Of a stretch of DNA of 64,000 bases, positions 47,375 through 59,990 are shown one piece after another. Below the pieces are notes generated by a model. That model had not been told where the DNA came from, searched no databases, and saw only the letters and a list, made by a program, of their open reading frames with translations. A program made the position numbers and the translations under genes. The stretch spans positions 183,914,977-183,978,976 of the forward strand of contig NC_081411.1 in the NCBI RefSeq assembly GCF_030272615.1, read 5' to 3'. Source of the DNA: Cryptomeria japonica (lineage: Eukaryota; Streptophyta; Pinopsida; Cupressales; Cupressaceae). Numbering within the stretch: the stretch's first letter is position 1; the number at the start of each line of letters is the position of its first letter.

Positions 47375-50300
47375 ATTTATTAAGATTCAACTATGAAAAC
47401 CCCATTTATAAATCATCAAAGAAAGTATTAGAAAATCTATTTGAGGTAAATTATGCCAGCCTTAACTAAAACCACTATCCTATGGATCTTTGTTATATTC
47501 AATAATTTGAAGACTTTAATAATGCTATAATAATTTTGGAATTAGGTAAACTTTTAATGTTGTTTTTAGTTGTGTTTGTCCCTAATTATAATTGGATGTG
47601 CTTGTCCCTAATCACATTTGTTGGGTGATAATGATTGGATATTTTTATTTTTAATCATATTTATTGATTATGATTGGATGCGTTTGTGTCAATCATAATT
47701 TATATGAATAGAAGTGTGTGACCTATTCAAAAGTAATGATAGATAGAAGTGCTTGCTCCCATCCAAAATTTGTGTATGACCTCAAATAGATGTTTTTATC
47801 CCTATGTGTGGTTATATAATTATATGTGTTCTTCCCTATCCTTGGATGAATTCTAGTTAGGTCAATTCTATTAAGGAAGTGTAGTGAGGGTAGATCCACT
47901 ATTGCTTGTGACTAATAGTGTATTTTTTATGAACTAATGAATGTTTCATCAAGTATTATTAGTCCACTTATCCCCATTAGAGAATGATGTAATACTGGAG
48001 GTATTTGGAATATCACATCATTTCCATTGGTTTGTTGGTTTGTCATAAAAATATTTTTTGAGGAGTTATTTCTTGTATTATGATTTTTAAACAACTCATC
48101 TATTTTCCTATAGTATAGGAGATAAAAATTGAATAATTGAATAAAAGTACAAGATTTCTTAATATGTGTTGGGATGAATCAACACATTTACCTAAACAAA
48201 AAATAAACTAGCCTTCTCTGAAATTGGGACCTCAATCACAAGAGCCCAACACCTTAAGGTAATTTCCATTATATCATTGGAACATTGAATCATTTTTAGT
48301 GAAGAGTGTAGTTCCAAGAAATAACAATTTCAAGAGGGGCAGAGGAAATCCTAGTAATCTATAACTTCCAAATTAAAGGAGGAAAATGGAGGATTGAAAG
48401 AAAGAAAGGGTGAGTGTAGGAGAAGATATGGGTTTGATGATCTTAAGGGCTCCAAATATTTAATATTATAAAAACTATCTTGTTATGCTACTATGTATGA
48501 TGGATTTATTTCTAATCAATAAATGTAGATGTTTACTTATGAAAGAGAGTGTGGCTTGTAAGTTTTCCAATTGATACCCCTTTTATGAATAAAGGAAAAT
48601 TAAGGTTATATTGAGTTTTGGGTGAGGTGACCATTATAGATATAGTAAGGATTATAGGATATGAAAATGCTTTCGAAAAGTCATATTTTAAAATTTGAAC
48701 ATGGACATGAATTCCCACCCAATGCTCATGTCCAAACATAAGCACTATTGTTCTTGAGGATTTACATCTTTAAATTATTAGGGAAGACTAGGGTGGAGTT
48801 CATGAAACTTCCTTTCCATGTCATATATTTTTGTAATCAAAGAAAATGCCAAAAAGTGATTTGAATAATCTCAAAACATGACCAAGAAGATGGAAACCAA
48901 AATGTGTATGTATTTATGAGTTGAAAGTTGTAAAGTAGTTTTTTTAAAAATCTTTACACTTTGATAATCCTTTTTTAATCTTAGACTGCTCGCTGCTGAT
49001 ATCCTAGACCTTCTTATCAAATACAATATCCTAGATGTCCAATTAAATTTTATAAGCATGCAAGTTGCTAGGCCATGAATAGAATTTCCAAGAGGACTTG
49101 TTCAATAAGGTAGAAATATGTTTTTTGATTTAGGAGGGTGATGTCACAAATGTGATTGTATTTCTAGGACACAATTACCCTTGTAGTTTTGTCTAAACTA
49201 CTAGAATACAAGTAGTTAAAATTTGGTCCAAATCATTGGAGATTCAAATAAGATAATTGAGGATTAATTACATGATCACGGTCACTCATAAACAAAAATG
49301 TAGACTAAAATAATATATTTATGACAAAGCCAAAGTAAATCTAAAAAAATAAAATAAAATTTTACTTTATATAATTGTTAGTTACAATATTCACCATGTC
49401 ACATCATGAAAACCCCAACTATGTAATAAAGGAATAAATTAAAAATAGTTATCTATCAAATCATTTTTTTTATAATAATGGTGAAATTTGCATATCCACA
49501 TTGGTGTCCACTTGTCTTTGGACCATTTTGAGAGAATGTCTTAATGTGCAATTAATATCAAAAAATAATGCACTCTTGTACAAAGTTGCGCTCATTAACC
49601 TATGTCACTCATCCCCATTTACACATTCTCCAACATATGGCTTCATCTTATTTATCTCTATACATATTCCCATATATTGAATGTTCATTATGTTTATTAT
49701 TTCTCACCATTCTTGTAAATCCATTCCATGCATGTAGATCTTATGAGTTCCATGTATAGGCCAATCTTATGGGCGTGGGATGAATCTTGCACCAACAAAT
49801 CTAATCACCAAAATTTTAAAATTCAAATTCAAATTTTGGTTCACTCTTGCTCGTTTCCTTCCTCTCATGAATTGATTTGGTATGCATTTCATGCAATTTA
49901 TTAGTATATTAGTATTTAAAATTAATTCACACTCATTCATTTAAATAACAATTACATCCAAGCATTATTGGCATATCATTTATATTTATTAAAGGAAAAA
50001 ATGTTAAGAGCACTTCAACTAGAGTATTACAAAGAACTGAAATCTACATCATATCTACATGTTTGAAGTTCTTAGTCTATATTATTTTTTTCACAATCAT
50101 AAAATTGGTTCTACCAAGGGGTTTGACCTATGAGGACACAACCCTTACAATCTAGTGATCTCCACTAGGTGTTTGTAAACACTGCCAATCCTTGACATTC
50201 AAAAAAGAACAAAGAAGAAATCAAGAATTAAGAGTGCACATTATACAAATCAAATCTATAAACCACAATTCTTATATATTCCCATAGAAAAGATCTAGAG

Positions 50301-51107
50301 CCATAGTTTCAACCTTCCATAAAGTTGACAAATTATGTAAATCTCAAGACAAAGTACAAATAGAAAAAAAGAATTCAAATATCGAGACAAGCAAAATTCG
50401 GAACATCAAATTCATTATTACTTTATTTTAAACAATCTAAAATATATAACCTACTTTAAACAATGGAACATAAACATTGTTAATTTTGCCATAAAATTCC
50501 CCCTAATCCTAAAACTATTATAAAAAGCAGGACAAAGCACTACTAATTTTCTATCATGCTTTAAAACTTAGATTAAAAATTATAATCCAATTTAAATATT
50601 GCAAACTTTCTTAAAAATCCTAAACTGTGCACAACCAAAATTAAGTAGCAAAACATTGATAATTTTCCACAATGCACTATACTCCGTTGCACAAAAATAT
50701 TGCTAATGCCCTAAAATTTATGTAAAATCCATAACCTAACTCAAATAGAAGGGCAACATTGTTAATGAGGAAAAATATAATGAATCAATAAGAAAAATTG
50801 AAACTCCTACATAAAAATGTTTAACTCATAACAATCAATTCAAAATACTAAGATTTGTCACTACATCAAAATCGATATGTATTAGTGAATTTCCAAAACA
50901 ACATCTTCATCTAAACAAGATGAATGCCCAAAAATATAACATCGAATTCAACCAATACATAATAATCACTCAATCCGAAATACCCACTTACTAACTTCTA
51001 CACAATCTTGTTCTTGAGTAAGAAAAGTCTTCAACTGTTGTCTTGAGACCACAATCTTGAGTGTAAAACCCTTCTCTACATTAACATCCTCTTCTCTTTT
51101 CTTGCCT
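47375..51107. other. AT-rich spacer, no gene seen
   Basis: No frame longer than about 70 codons and none with recognisable domains. No LTR ends, tRNA or clear tandem arrays were found by eye. Confidence 0.45.
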
Positions 51108-51845
51108 CTACAAATACCAAACATCTGCAGGGACGGTGAAAGATCCAACGTAAGGCTGGTTTTTCATGACATCGATAGTGGAGACTAGAGAGGTTGCGAA
51201 GGAAGCAGCCATGTCGCCTATGGCCTTTGATTGATTAGCAGTAGCTTTCTCCATGGCAGAGATATAAGCACCAAGAAACCTTTGATTGGCATCGTCTTGA
51301 ATCTTCTCAAGCTCGGAAGCAAGGAGAGTGTTTCCATCAGTGTCGTTCACAGAGATTTTCGGCAGCTTCACTCGAAGGTTTTTAGGCTGCGCGCTGGTCT
51401 CTGAGAATACTTTAAGCTTCCGAAGGAATTCAGACGAGCGATCAACAAGAAGATGTTGTCGTTTAAAATCCTTTAACGTTGTGTGAACAAAAGAAGAGAT
51501 TGTTGGGGGATAGTTCTTTGGAGGAACTTCTGGGAGAGCAGCATCCGGTTGAGCTATGGACGTCGGTTGATCAACATGCCCAGAATTTTGAGTGGGAGTT
51601 TCGACACAAAAAATGGGAGCCTCGACATTAAGAGCAGGTTGAGCTGCCAAAGATGGAGCTGCCGAAGATGAAGTAGGTTGAGCCGAGATATGTTGAATGT
51701 GCGTTGCCACAAGAGGAGTCGTTGTATCGATAGAGGAGTCAGAGAAATCCCAAAGAGCTCGACGGATCTCGTCCAGATTACAGTCGATGTTATTCTGATA
51801 ATGCAAGCAGGCATTCTGCTCACGGTCCAACAGGTTCGACAACAT
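51108..51845 (-). CDS. Orphan GC-richer reading frame, uncharacterised
   Basis: A 245-residue frame on the minus strand that I do not recognise. Residues 1-40 look helical (MLSNLLDREQNACLHYQNN). Residues 45-115 are Pro/Ala/Ser/Thr-rich and low complexity. Residues 116-245 look folded, with basic helices (FKRQHLLVDRSSEFLRKLKVF), LRVKLPKISVND and a helical stretch (LLASELEKIQDDANQRFLGAYISAMEKAT, split here as one region). No signal peptide, membrane segment or zinc motif is seen. A TAG lies directly before the first ATG. The same frame stays open about 43 codons further upstream without an ATG, so it is probably a decayed longer gene. Base composition is clearly more GC-rich than the flanks. 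It could be a host gene fragment, an element gene or an inserted viral gene; none is shown. Confidence 0.45.
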   Translation of the reverse strand: MLSNLLDREQNACLHYQNNIDCNLDEIRRALWDFSDSSIDTTTPLVATHIQHISAQPTSSSAAPSLAAQPALNVEAPIFCVETPTQNSGHVDQPTSIAQPDAALPEVPPKNYPPTISSFVHTTLKDFKRQHLLVDRSSEFLRKLKVFSETSAQPKNLRVKLPKISVNDTDGNTLLASELEKIQDDANQRFLGAYISAMEKATANQSKAIGDMAASFATSLVSTIDVMKNQPYVGSFTVPADVWYL

Positions 51846-51984
51846 CTACAACTGATGCTGAATGCCATCAAGGGCGGAAATCTCCGAAGGAACAACAACA
51901 GAAGGAATAGCAGAGGTTGCACGTGAATGACCAGCTGCTCCCTTCGGATTGCTATTCCTCAAAATGAGAAACTAAAAGTATGTT
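51846..51984 (-). pseudogene. Probable lost N-terminal extension of the orphan frame
   Basis: Upstream of the TAG at 51846-51848 the same minus frame reads RNSNPKGAAGHSRATSAIPS and then VVVPSEISALDGIQHQL, of the same composition as the downstream protein. The codon before RNSN is TTG where an ATG might have stood. A single CAG-to-TAG change would account for the interruption. This is inference from composition and frame only. Confidence 0.35.
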
Positions 51985-54000
51985 GGGCGGGACAGAGATT
52001 TAAAATATGTTGGGTGGGAGAGTGGTTTTAAAATAAATGGTACAAAAAGATGAGCCGAAACATCCGTCCCTGCTCATGATTGTGACCCTGAGAGTGGCTG
52101 GAAAATGTTAGCTGTGTGCAAATGTTTTTCGTCAATCCCAAAATGACAATATACTTCCATGTTAGCTAAATGGTGGGTCCCATAATGTGTCTAATGACAT
52201 TATGAAGGGCATGCAATTTTGGAGCCGCATCATAGCATGAGCATGTTTTTTTTGAGCCAGAATAGCTACAACCTTAAAAACCTATGCTATGAGCTATCAT
52301 GAATATCAAGAAATATGGGTGCAGTTGTTGATGTAAGTGCTTTGTATAATAAATATATATTATTTTACTAGTAATAAGAAAAGATAATTAATTTGAATAG
52401 TAATGTCAACGTACAAAATAGTAATTTTTTTCGAGAAAAATTGAATTATTTGCCTACAGAAATTGATATGGAACAATCAAATGATAAATAATTTATTTTT
52501 AAAATATTTTTTGTTAAAAATTTTACATGTTGAATTTTGAAAATTAAAAAAACTTATTTTAATTTGAATGATTTTTAAAAATGATTGGTTGATAAGGACA
52601 ATTAGTAATAACTATTTAAGCAATTTAAAAACATTATGAATGCATAAGTATCCTGCCATGACATGAACTAAAAATAGAAAAAACGATCCACAGACATAAT
52701 TTTTCCAGAATAGGTTGAGTTTTTGATCCACTAGATTAGCTTGTCCATTTTAGACAAGAGACATCTTCGGTGTAATTCTATTTACTTATCATGAAAAAGA
52801 GGTTTTCCAAGAGGATGTCATTTGATGGTCATAGATTAAGAGTTTTTATTCTATAAAAATTATTAGGATATGTTGTTTATTTATTTATTTATATATCGAA
52901 TTTAAATCATGGTGTATGGCATAATAAAAAAATATACTATTATTTTTACCAATTAATTAATTGAACTATAATATACAATAATCTAAACTTGACTAATAAT
53001 TGAAAAGTGTAAAGTATTTAAAATAATAATGAAAAAGATTTAACACGAAGATGTTTCACTTTATTCCTTTATATGTAGACAAAAGCACCCTATTATTTAG
53101 AGCCTTTCCATTCCTTTAAATATATAATTTAAAGGGGCATAAACATAGGGTAAATTGAAGAAGTAAATTTATTTTGAGTCTTCCCTTACCCTTTGAAATT
53201 TGTAAAAAAATAGTTTTCTAGTAGATGGATATCTTCGTTTGTTATGTTTCACATTGTTATATGTATTATATGGCTAATCTTAGGCTACCATCCAATTAAA
53301 TATGGCGGAGTATATTTGAATTCAAATTTATCCATAATATCTTGAGAGAATATAATTTAAGAGAATAATTTCTTAATATGCTAAATGGAGTAATAATTAT
53401 AATTGTATTAAGATTGTAGAGTTCTATATATTAAAGTATGATATATAAGAATTTGAATGTACATCTCATGTTTTAATAGAGCTACTCTTGTAATCTTATA
53501 TCTTCAATTGTCCATGATATTGATGAATAATAGAGAGTGGTGTGAAATGTTATAGATAAAATATATTAATTTTTATAAATTTTTCTTATCCACTAACATA
53601 AATTTGTCAATTTATTTCATATTATTAAAAAATTATTCTCAAAAAAATAAATCTATAACTTACACATCAAAATATTTTTTAAATATATTCTTATATCATT
53701 ACATAATTTATTTCTTTTTAATGTAATATTTTTAACCAATAATTTTACTTTCTTATAATAATATAAATAATAATAATAAATATGTAATAGTTGAAATATT
53801 AAATAATATTGCCACCAATATTATTATCTGACATCCTTTTATACAACTGAATTTTAAACTATTAATCAATAATTTGCCACAGAACTTTTTTTTAAGATAT
53901 AGATCTCTATTACTAAATAAATTTAAAAAACAAAAATAAGTTATTATCTAAACTTTTTTCTCAAACTTAATAGTCACCTATGCCCTTAACACAAACACAC
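51985..54000. other. AT-rich spacer, no gene seen
   Basis: No coding frame is supported. A 12-bp word at 52254-52265 (GAGCCAGAATAG) recurs inverted at 54032-54043. A short direct repeat 'tatgttggg' occurs at 51979 and 52005. Confidence 0.45.
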
Positions 54001-54440
54001 CACACTTACTGCTAATGATTGGTGGACGCGTCTATTCTGGCTCCAAAACGGCAGTACGATGTACGGATTGATTATCACGCTGTACGAAAGATCTGTTTTA
54101 GAACAGAATAGGTTAAGCCTTGGTATTTAGCCGATAGGCTATATATGATGGCAATAGCCACCGGATTTGTCTACTGCCAGACGTGGGGAAAGAAAAACGT
54201 TCATAACTTGCCCCAAAAAAAACTTCCGAAAGCGTGTCGTTTTCCACGAGAATTCTTCTTGGGCTCTTTTACCACGTTGAATAGACGATATGTTCTCAAA
54301 ATTTTACATCAGCCTTTTTCATTTATTAAAGCAAAAGTATTACGCTCACCTCTCCGCAATTAACAGCTACAGCCGCATAACACCCCATACCCACTTTCCC
54401 AGCTTCTCAGAGTGTCGTAATCATAAGTCTAATCATTTAT

Positions 54441-54582
54441 ACGATAGACCTTGTCCAACAAAAAAATGTGGAAGTATTCTAATTTGGAATATTTAAAAAA
54501 TGTGGTCAATTGATCATCCACGATAGACCTTGTCCATTCTTCCCAGCGGTTATATACTCTATTCTGCAGAGCCGTATGTCGT
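54441..54582 (+). promoter_or_regulatory. Likely core promoter of the ankyrin/PGG gene
   Basis: TATATA at 54551-54556 stands about 99 bases before the start codon, which would give a transcript start near 54582 and a leader of about 70 bases. A 16-base direct repeat beginning CGATAGACC lies at 54441-54456 and 54521-54536. Between them GGTCAA at 54504-54509 is the complement of TTGACC, a W-box core bound by WRKY factors in defence genes. The W-box is short and could be chance. No transcript data are available. Confidence 0.5.
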
Positions 54583-54649
54583 ATCATTTAAACACATTAC
54601 AAAGAAGCGTGTGAGTTGGTGTTGAAGGGATTAGCAGCAGATATTTGCC

Positions 54650-57353
54650 ATGGCAACAGAGTGTGAAGAACTCGGCGGAAGCTTCAATCCTGAGGCGTTC
54701 AATGCTGCAGTTACAGTTGCAGTAAAGCATTCATGGATCCATCAAAAACTCTGTCGAAAAACTGAGGGACGCAGCCTTAGAGAAATTCTATCCGAAAGGG
54801 AAAGTACTCTTTCCAGAGAAGTTCTCAGTAGTGTTACACCCGGTGGGGAAAATACTCTTCTCCATTTGGCTGCTAGTTTAGGAAATGTAAGATTCGTTCA
54901 AGAGTTCCTGGAACTCAACCTTAAACTTGTGGACAATATCGATACCGAAGTCCAGTCTCTGCTTGTGAAGGCTACCAATGCCCAAGGAAATACTGCGTTG
55001 CACTTGGCTGCTCAGGGAGGTTTCTCCGACGTCGTTGAGGCTCTACTCCGACAACAAGAAAATGGTGTCAATGTCTGCAACAAGCTTGGAGAAACACCTC
55101 TGTTCAAAGCTTACGAGAGCGGGAATTTAAAGACAGTGGAGGCACTGTTCGCCAAATGTCCGTCGAATCTACTCTCGTTTGCCAAAGGCACTGTTTGCAA
55201 TTTAGACCCAAAGACGGAGGGCAAGAGAACCTGTTTAACAGTTGCAATCAACAGAGGAGATTCAGGTAATTTTGTTTACAATTTAGTCTTTCTTTGCCTG
55301 TTCATTTACAATAGTATCTGTTAACTCCTCTGTAGATGTAAGTTATTTTATAAACATCGTCGATAAAGTGGGACATGACATCTCCTAATTGAATGGTTCA
55401 AGTTGTAACACCAATTTAACAAACAATTACTTTGAACCTTATTATCATTCTTTTCAGGAAACAAAATTCATTCTCTCTCCAAAATTTTCTTCACTTCAAA
55501 TGACACGAGCGTGACTGTCTTTCATGTTTCAGGGTTTATACGTTTTATAAAGTTGTTTTAATATGTTCTTTATATTTTACTTCAGCTTTGGTTTCTTTAC
55601 AGTTGATAGCCTATATATATGTGTTATTTTTTATGTTCTTATTTCAGTTGAGTTTTTTTTCGCACCAAGAAACATAAATTAGCCATTCTTTAAGAACATC
55701 TTTCTGACTTGAGGGACTGATTTTGGATGCTTATTTTACAGATCTGGTGCATCATATACTAGAATTAGATAAATCAGGTAAATCAAATTATGCAAGGCAA
55801 TTAATCCAAGAAAGGGACGAATATGGCAACACAGCTCTGCATATAGCTGTTGGAAGTAACTACAAGGATATAATAAAGAAGCTGATAGATTTTGAACCCA
55901 AACTATGCTATTGGGTTAATGACAGCCAAGAAACTCCGCTTTGTGTGGCGGCGAAATTGGGGCATCTGGAAGCAGTAAAAAAGTTGATAAAGAAAAGGCC
56001 AGATGCTGTCGAAATACGGAATAGTTGTGGAATGAACGTGCTACATTTAGCTGCCCAAGTTAACCAAGCGCGAATTGTTGATTGGCTGAATGAAAGGGTA
56101 GGCTTATCATACTTGGTCAACCAGGGACTTGACAATCCTCCAGAGGAAAAGAGTGGAGGAAATGCAGATCCGTCTGAAAAAAATGATCCTTTTTCAGAGA
56201 TAAGTAGAGGAGACACACCTCTGCACATTGCAGCAAGGAAGAGAAGCTTGAATGTAAGTTTCTTTCTATTCGAGCATCTAGTTGTTTCCTTGAACCAGCT
56301 ATTGTGTTGAAGCATACGTTTTGGATTTGTGTAGATTCTTACGTGTATCAATAAAGTCAAATTAATCAAAGTACTTCAACGGGAGATAGGCACTTAAATT
56401 TATCAAGGAAACAACTAGCGTTGGAGAAACCATTAAGCATAATTATTTCCAATGGATTATTCAAGTTCTATATACTAATTTCAGTGTGCATTTTGTAGAT
56501 GGTCAATTCGTTGCTGCGTATAAAGGGGATAAACAAATTTGCCGTTAACAAGGAAGGCTTAACGGCCCTCGATATTGTGAGAGAGAACACAGAGTACCAC
56601 GAATCCAACAGAATAATTGCAGTGCTGTCTAATTATCCTTCCAAGCGCAAGCCTTTCCTGTACAGCTCTCCAAAGGTTTGCGCACAGAAGTACGAGAATG
56701 CCATTCAAATGGTGAACAAAGCATATGATGACAGGCGCAGCACAGAATTAGTGGTGGCAGTGTTGTTAGCCACGATGGCTTTTACGGCGGCTTTCACTGT
56801 CCCGGGCAGTTTTGTATCGGACGATGGGAATGGAAATAAGAGTTTAGGCTCGCCGATTCTGCTCGGATTGCGCTCCTTCAAGATTTTTCTCATCTCTGAC
56901 TGCCTGGCATTCTTTCTGTCGCTCTTCGTGGTACTGATGTGGCAGATGAGTACACCAATCACCACAGGAAATAAGATATTGTTCGTCTGTATTACCAACC
57001 TATTGGTTTGTGCCACGTTTGCCTTTACGGCCTATGGCTTCATGGCCGCAGTGTATTCCATGCTTGCCAACGACGCTCCCAAGCTGGCTTGGTTCATTCT
57101 TGGGGCGTGCTTGATCATCTGCTTCTGTGGTAATTTCACCTTTTTGTACATGGGTACAAAGTTTTTCGTGACGAAGGCCCGATTTAACCACCTGAATGGT
57201 CTAACTCCTCTATTCCCTGACCGTGTGGGGAAGTGGGTATGGAAGAAACTAGAGAGATGGGGGCTTTTAACCTTTCTGCGCCAGTCGGAAAAGAAGTGGC
57301 TGGACATCTTTTACTTCTGGCGTACCCAGGACAAACATATAGCTACGATATAG
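54650..57353 (+). CDS. Ankyrin-repeat protein with PGG membrane domain (ACD6-like), intact
   Basis: Spliced as 54650-55265, 55742-56253 and 56499-57353, giving 660 residues. Both introns have GT-AG ends; the splices are phase 1 and phase 0 and keep the frame. The start sits in a good context (GCCATGG) after a TATA box. About nine ankyrin repeats can be read (near 65, 112, 146, 191, 233, 267, 301, 361 and 395; for example GNTALHLAAQGG, GNTALHIAVGSN, GDTPLHIAARK). A Ser/Gly/Asp/Glu-rich insert lies at about 325-360. The PGG domain begins near 459 (ELVVAVLLATMAFTAAFTVPGSF; VPGS replaces the usual PPGG). Four hydrophobic segments follow at about 459-479, 498-525, 535-560 and 570-595, then a basic tail. 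ACD6-type proteins act at membranes in plant defence and salicylate signalling. That role is inferred by family only; many paralogues are uncharacterised. Confidence 0.92.
55266..55741 (+). other. Intron 1 of the ankyrin/PGG gene
   Basis: 476 bp, phase 1, with donor GTAATT and acceptor TTTTACAG. It falls inside ankyrin repeat 4, between its two helices (RGDS/DLVHHIL). The same intron text is found at 485-858 in copy A. The downstream exon has an ATG at 55723 inside the intron end, which is not a real start. Confidence 0.88.
56254..56498 (+). other. Intron 2 of the ankyrin/PGG gene
   Basis: 245 bp, phase 0, with donor GTAAGT and acceptor TTTTGTAG. It splits ankyrin repeat 8 (RKRSLN/MVNSLL) at nearly the same place in the repeat as intron 1 does. 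Copies A and B have a shorter middle and the donor GTATGT. Confidence 0.88.
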
Positions 57354-57960
57354 AACACTTAGTGATTAATAAGGTTTGAAAAGGTTGCTTTTACATTTAT
57401 ATGGTATTTCTGTCAAGTTCCCCACGTTAAAACGTCCCGGCTTTGTGCCGCAAGGTGAAGTGTGGATTCTGTGGTGCAGCTTCTTATTAGTCCCTGCCTA
57501 TGATCTTTTCAATTATGTCTGAAAATATGAATATTTGCAAATGGTTACAAGTGTACTAAATATCTATGTCCGTCTTACACATGCAAACCAGATGCATGCT
57601 TCAAGATGTGATGTTTGTGTGTTTCAAGTTGAATATAGATGTATTGTCAACAATATTTTGTAAATTATCTTTTAAATTATAAATAAGTTTTATATTGTAT
57701 TAAAATAGACTAGTTATGGATTCATGGAAGAACCTCACAATTATTAGGATATTATATAGTTTTTTTAGATATATAAACTTTTAAAAAATTAAATATTCAT
57801 AAAAATAACACATATCTTACAAACCAATCAATTAGGATAATTTGTCATACAAACATATTTACAAATCTAAAATAATGTTCAATAAATTTGAGATTACATT
57901 CGTGAAAGTCAAAATTTGTTTATAAAATTACACATTCAAACATGCCTTTTTATAACAAAA
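57354..57960 (+). other. 3' untranslated and downstream region of the ankyrin/PGG gene
   Basis: It matches the flanks of copies B and A up to about 57960. AATAAG at 57368 and AT-rich text with AATAAA-like words further on could serve polyadenylation, but no site can be fixed. The truncated LTR present behind A and B is absent here. Confidence 0.65.
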
Positions 57961-59990
57961 TTTAAAAGAACAAAATTTAACCTATCATCTGATTGAGAAA
58001 TTGTACCAATATAAACAAAGACAACATTTTGATCCTGCATTTTTTATTTTTATTAATAGATAAAAAAATATAATACATTAATATTGAAAAGAAAAAATAT
58101 TCAAAACAAAAAATACAATTACTTTTTATAATAAATAAATTGTTCCATTCTTAAAGATAAGATATATTGGAGAAAACTGAGACTATAAACCAATTCATTG
58201 ATACATGAATGTCTTGTATTACTTGTTAAAAATATATTTAATATAACTAAGAACCCCTCCAAAACTATTATTGCGTTATCTACACAATAGACCTTTAATA
58301 AAAAATTGAAACAAAATAATAAAAAATCCATGTAAAGACATTTTTCATAAGAGGCATTTTAAAGGTCGAGAAGATCCGTTATGTATGTAATTGCAACCTA
58401 ATTGTCCTATGAGAAAACTGCGAACAACAAGGTTCTAAAGCCTTCTCAATGAACACATTTTGTTATTATCCTGCAATCAGGGCGTTTCATTAGAAAAGTA
58501 TCCTTTGAAGCATTGAGGCCATTCTATCATACAGTTCATATGCCTTGTCTATGTTTTCACATTTTGCATATCCTAGACTAGTTAAGTCATTCCATTAGAA
58601 TAAATTTGTTGGAGGCATTATGTTAAACAGTTTAGGTGCCTTGTGTATGCTTACACATCTTGCATACATGTTTGCCAGAGAAGTTGTAGCTACAACATCT
58701 GCAAAATTCCTATATCGTTCATCATGTGATGGGTGATGGGATTGACAATTATTTCAACACTAGTATATTCCAAATCTCTTGCTTTTTAATATGGTTCATC
58801 ATGATTAGTTAATGTCACTTGAATGTACTATTTATTTGACTTTAAAAAGAAAATCTTATTTCATGAAATCACAGACCCTATGCAGACGGTTTTGATAAGC
58901 TGATTCAAATTTTTCTAAAATTTTTAAATTTAAATTGTCCTTAAGGTCATGCTTTGTTTTTGGAAGAGAACTCTTTTTGAAGTAACAAGCGACGTGAACA
59001 TGATTTCATGGTTCTAGATAATAAGAGTTATATGTTGTTTCTCTTTCGAAAGAAAAGAAAAATGTTGTCATTTTTTCATGTTAAAAATGTCTAGCTAGAA
59101 ATAATAGTAATCCTCTTTAATTGAACAAAATATTTATTGATGAATGAATAGAATAATACACAGTTCACATAAATAGATAGCAACAATAATCACCCGTCAA
59201 CAACACCAAAACTCAAAGACAACAAAAGCAAAAACATTGCCTTTAACAAGTACATAACATCACAATAAGAAATACCCATGCGTTTCTATGCTCTCGCATT
59301 TTTGCATACGCTTTGATGGATGTCCACACCATGTTCCAAAGCTCCCATTTTGGCACAGGCCAGGAGTACGCACGTAAATGAAAACTATTCGAGTCAAAAC
59401 CTACATATGGAGATCTTGCGGGCACCAAAAACAGTTTTAAACAATCTAATTTTATGCGAGTAATGGTACATCGAAGGAGAACGCAAAGGGAATGGGTTAA
59501 GAGGCCCCACACCAGCCATCTAAATGATCATTGCTTACAAACTGTTGGTTAACTTTACCAATCATTTATTTATAATTTATTAATTTATTAAAAAAAAATC
59601 AACTTTAAAAAGGACGTTACTGATTTTTTTTAAAATATGGTAAAACGTTTGTTTTCACTTGTCAATGGGAAATCTACAAGACGACAATCGTATTTGAAGG
59701 CACAGAGTTTACTGTAGTTTAGTATTGATGTAAGAGATGCGAGAGAGTTTTGATGGAAAAGGAGCAATACGACAAAATAGAGAGTCATATGGTTAGTCAT
59801 TGGCAAATGTAATAAATATTTCAAAGTTGGAGAAGAGCCATGCACATGCAGATATTTCACGTGAATAGTTACTTCCTAAACCTTTTCCACAAAAAAAAAT
59901 AGTCACCTATAATTTGATGACTATGTGATGACTACAACAAGCGAGAAGTTATAATTTGTTAAATTCTAGGTCAGCTTAATGTGGTAAAAA
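57961..59990. other. AT-rich spacer, no gene seen
   Basis: No supported gene. A minus frame at 59243-59512 is open for 89 codons in a slightly GC-richer patch but shows no domain or start context. Confidence 0.4.

Noticed and set aside
55723-55741. ATG at 55723 as a separate gene start
   Set aside because: It lies in the intron 1 end; the acceptor at 55741 joins exon 1 in phase, and the upstream exon supplies the start.
59243-59512. Minus frame of 89 residues
   Set aside because: No recognisable domain, codon pattern or start context; treated as chance.
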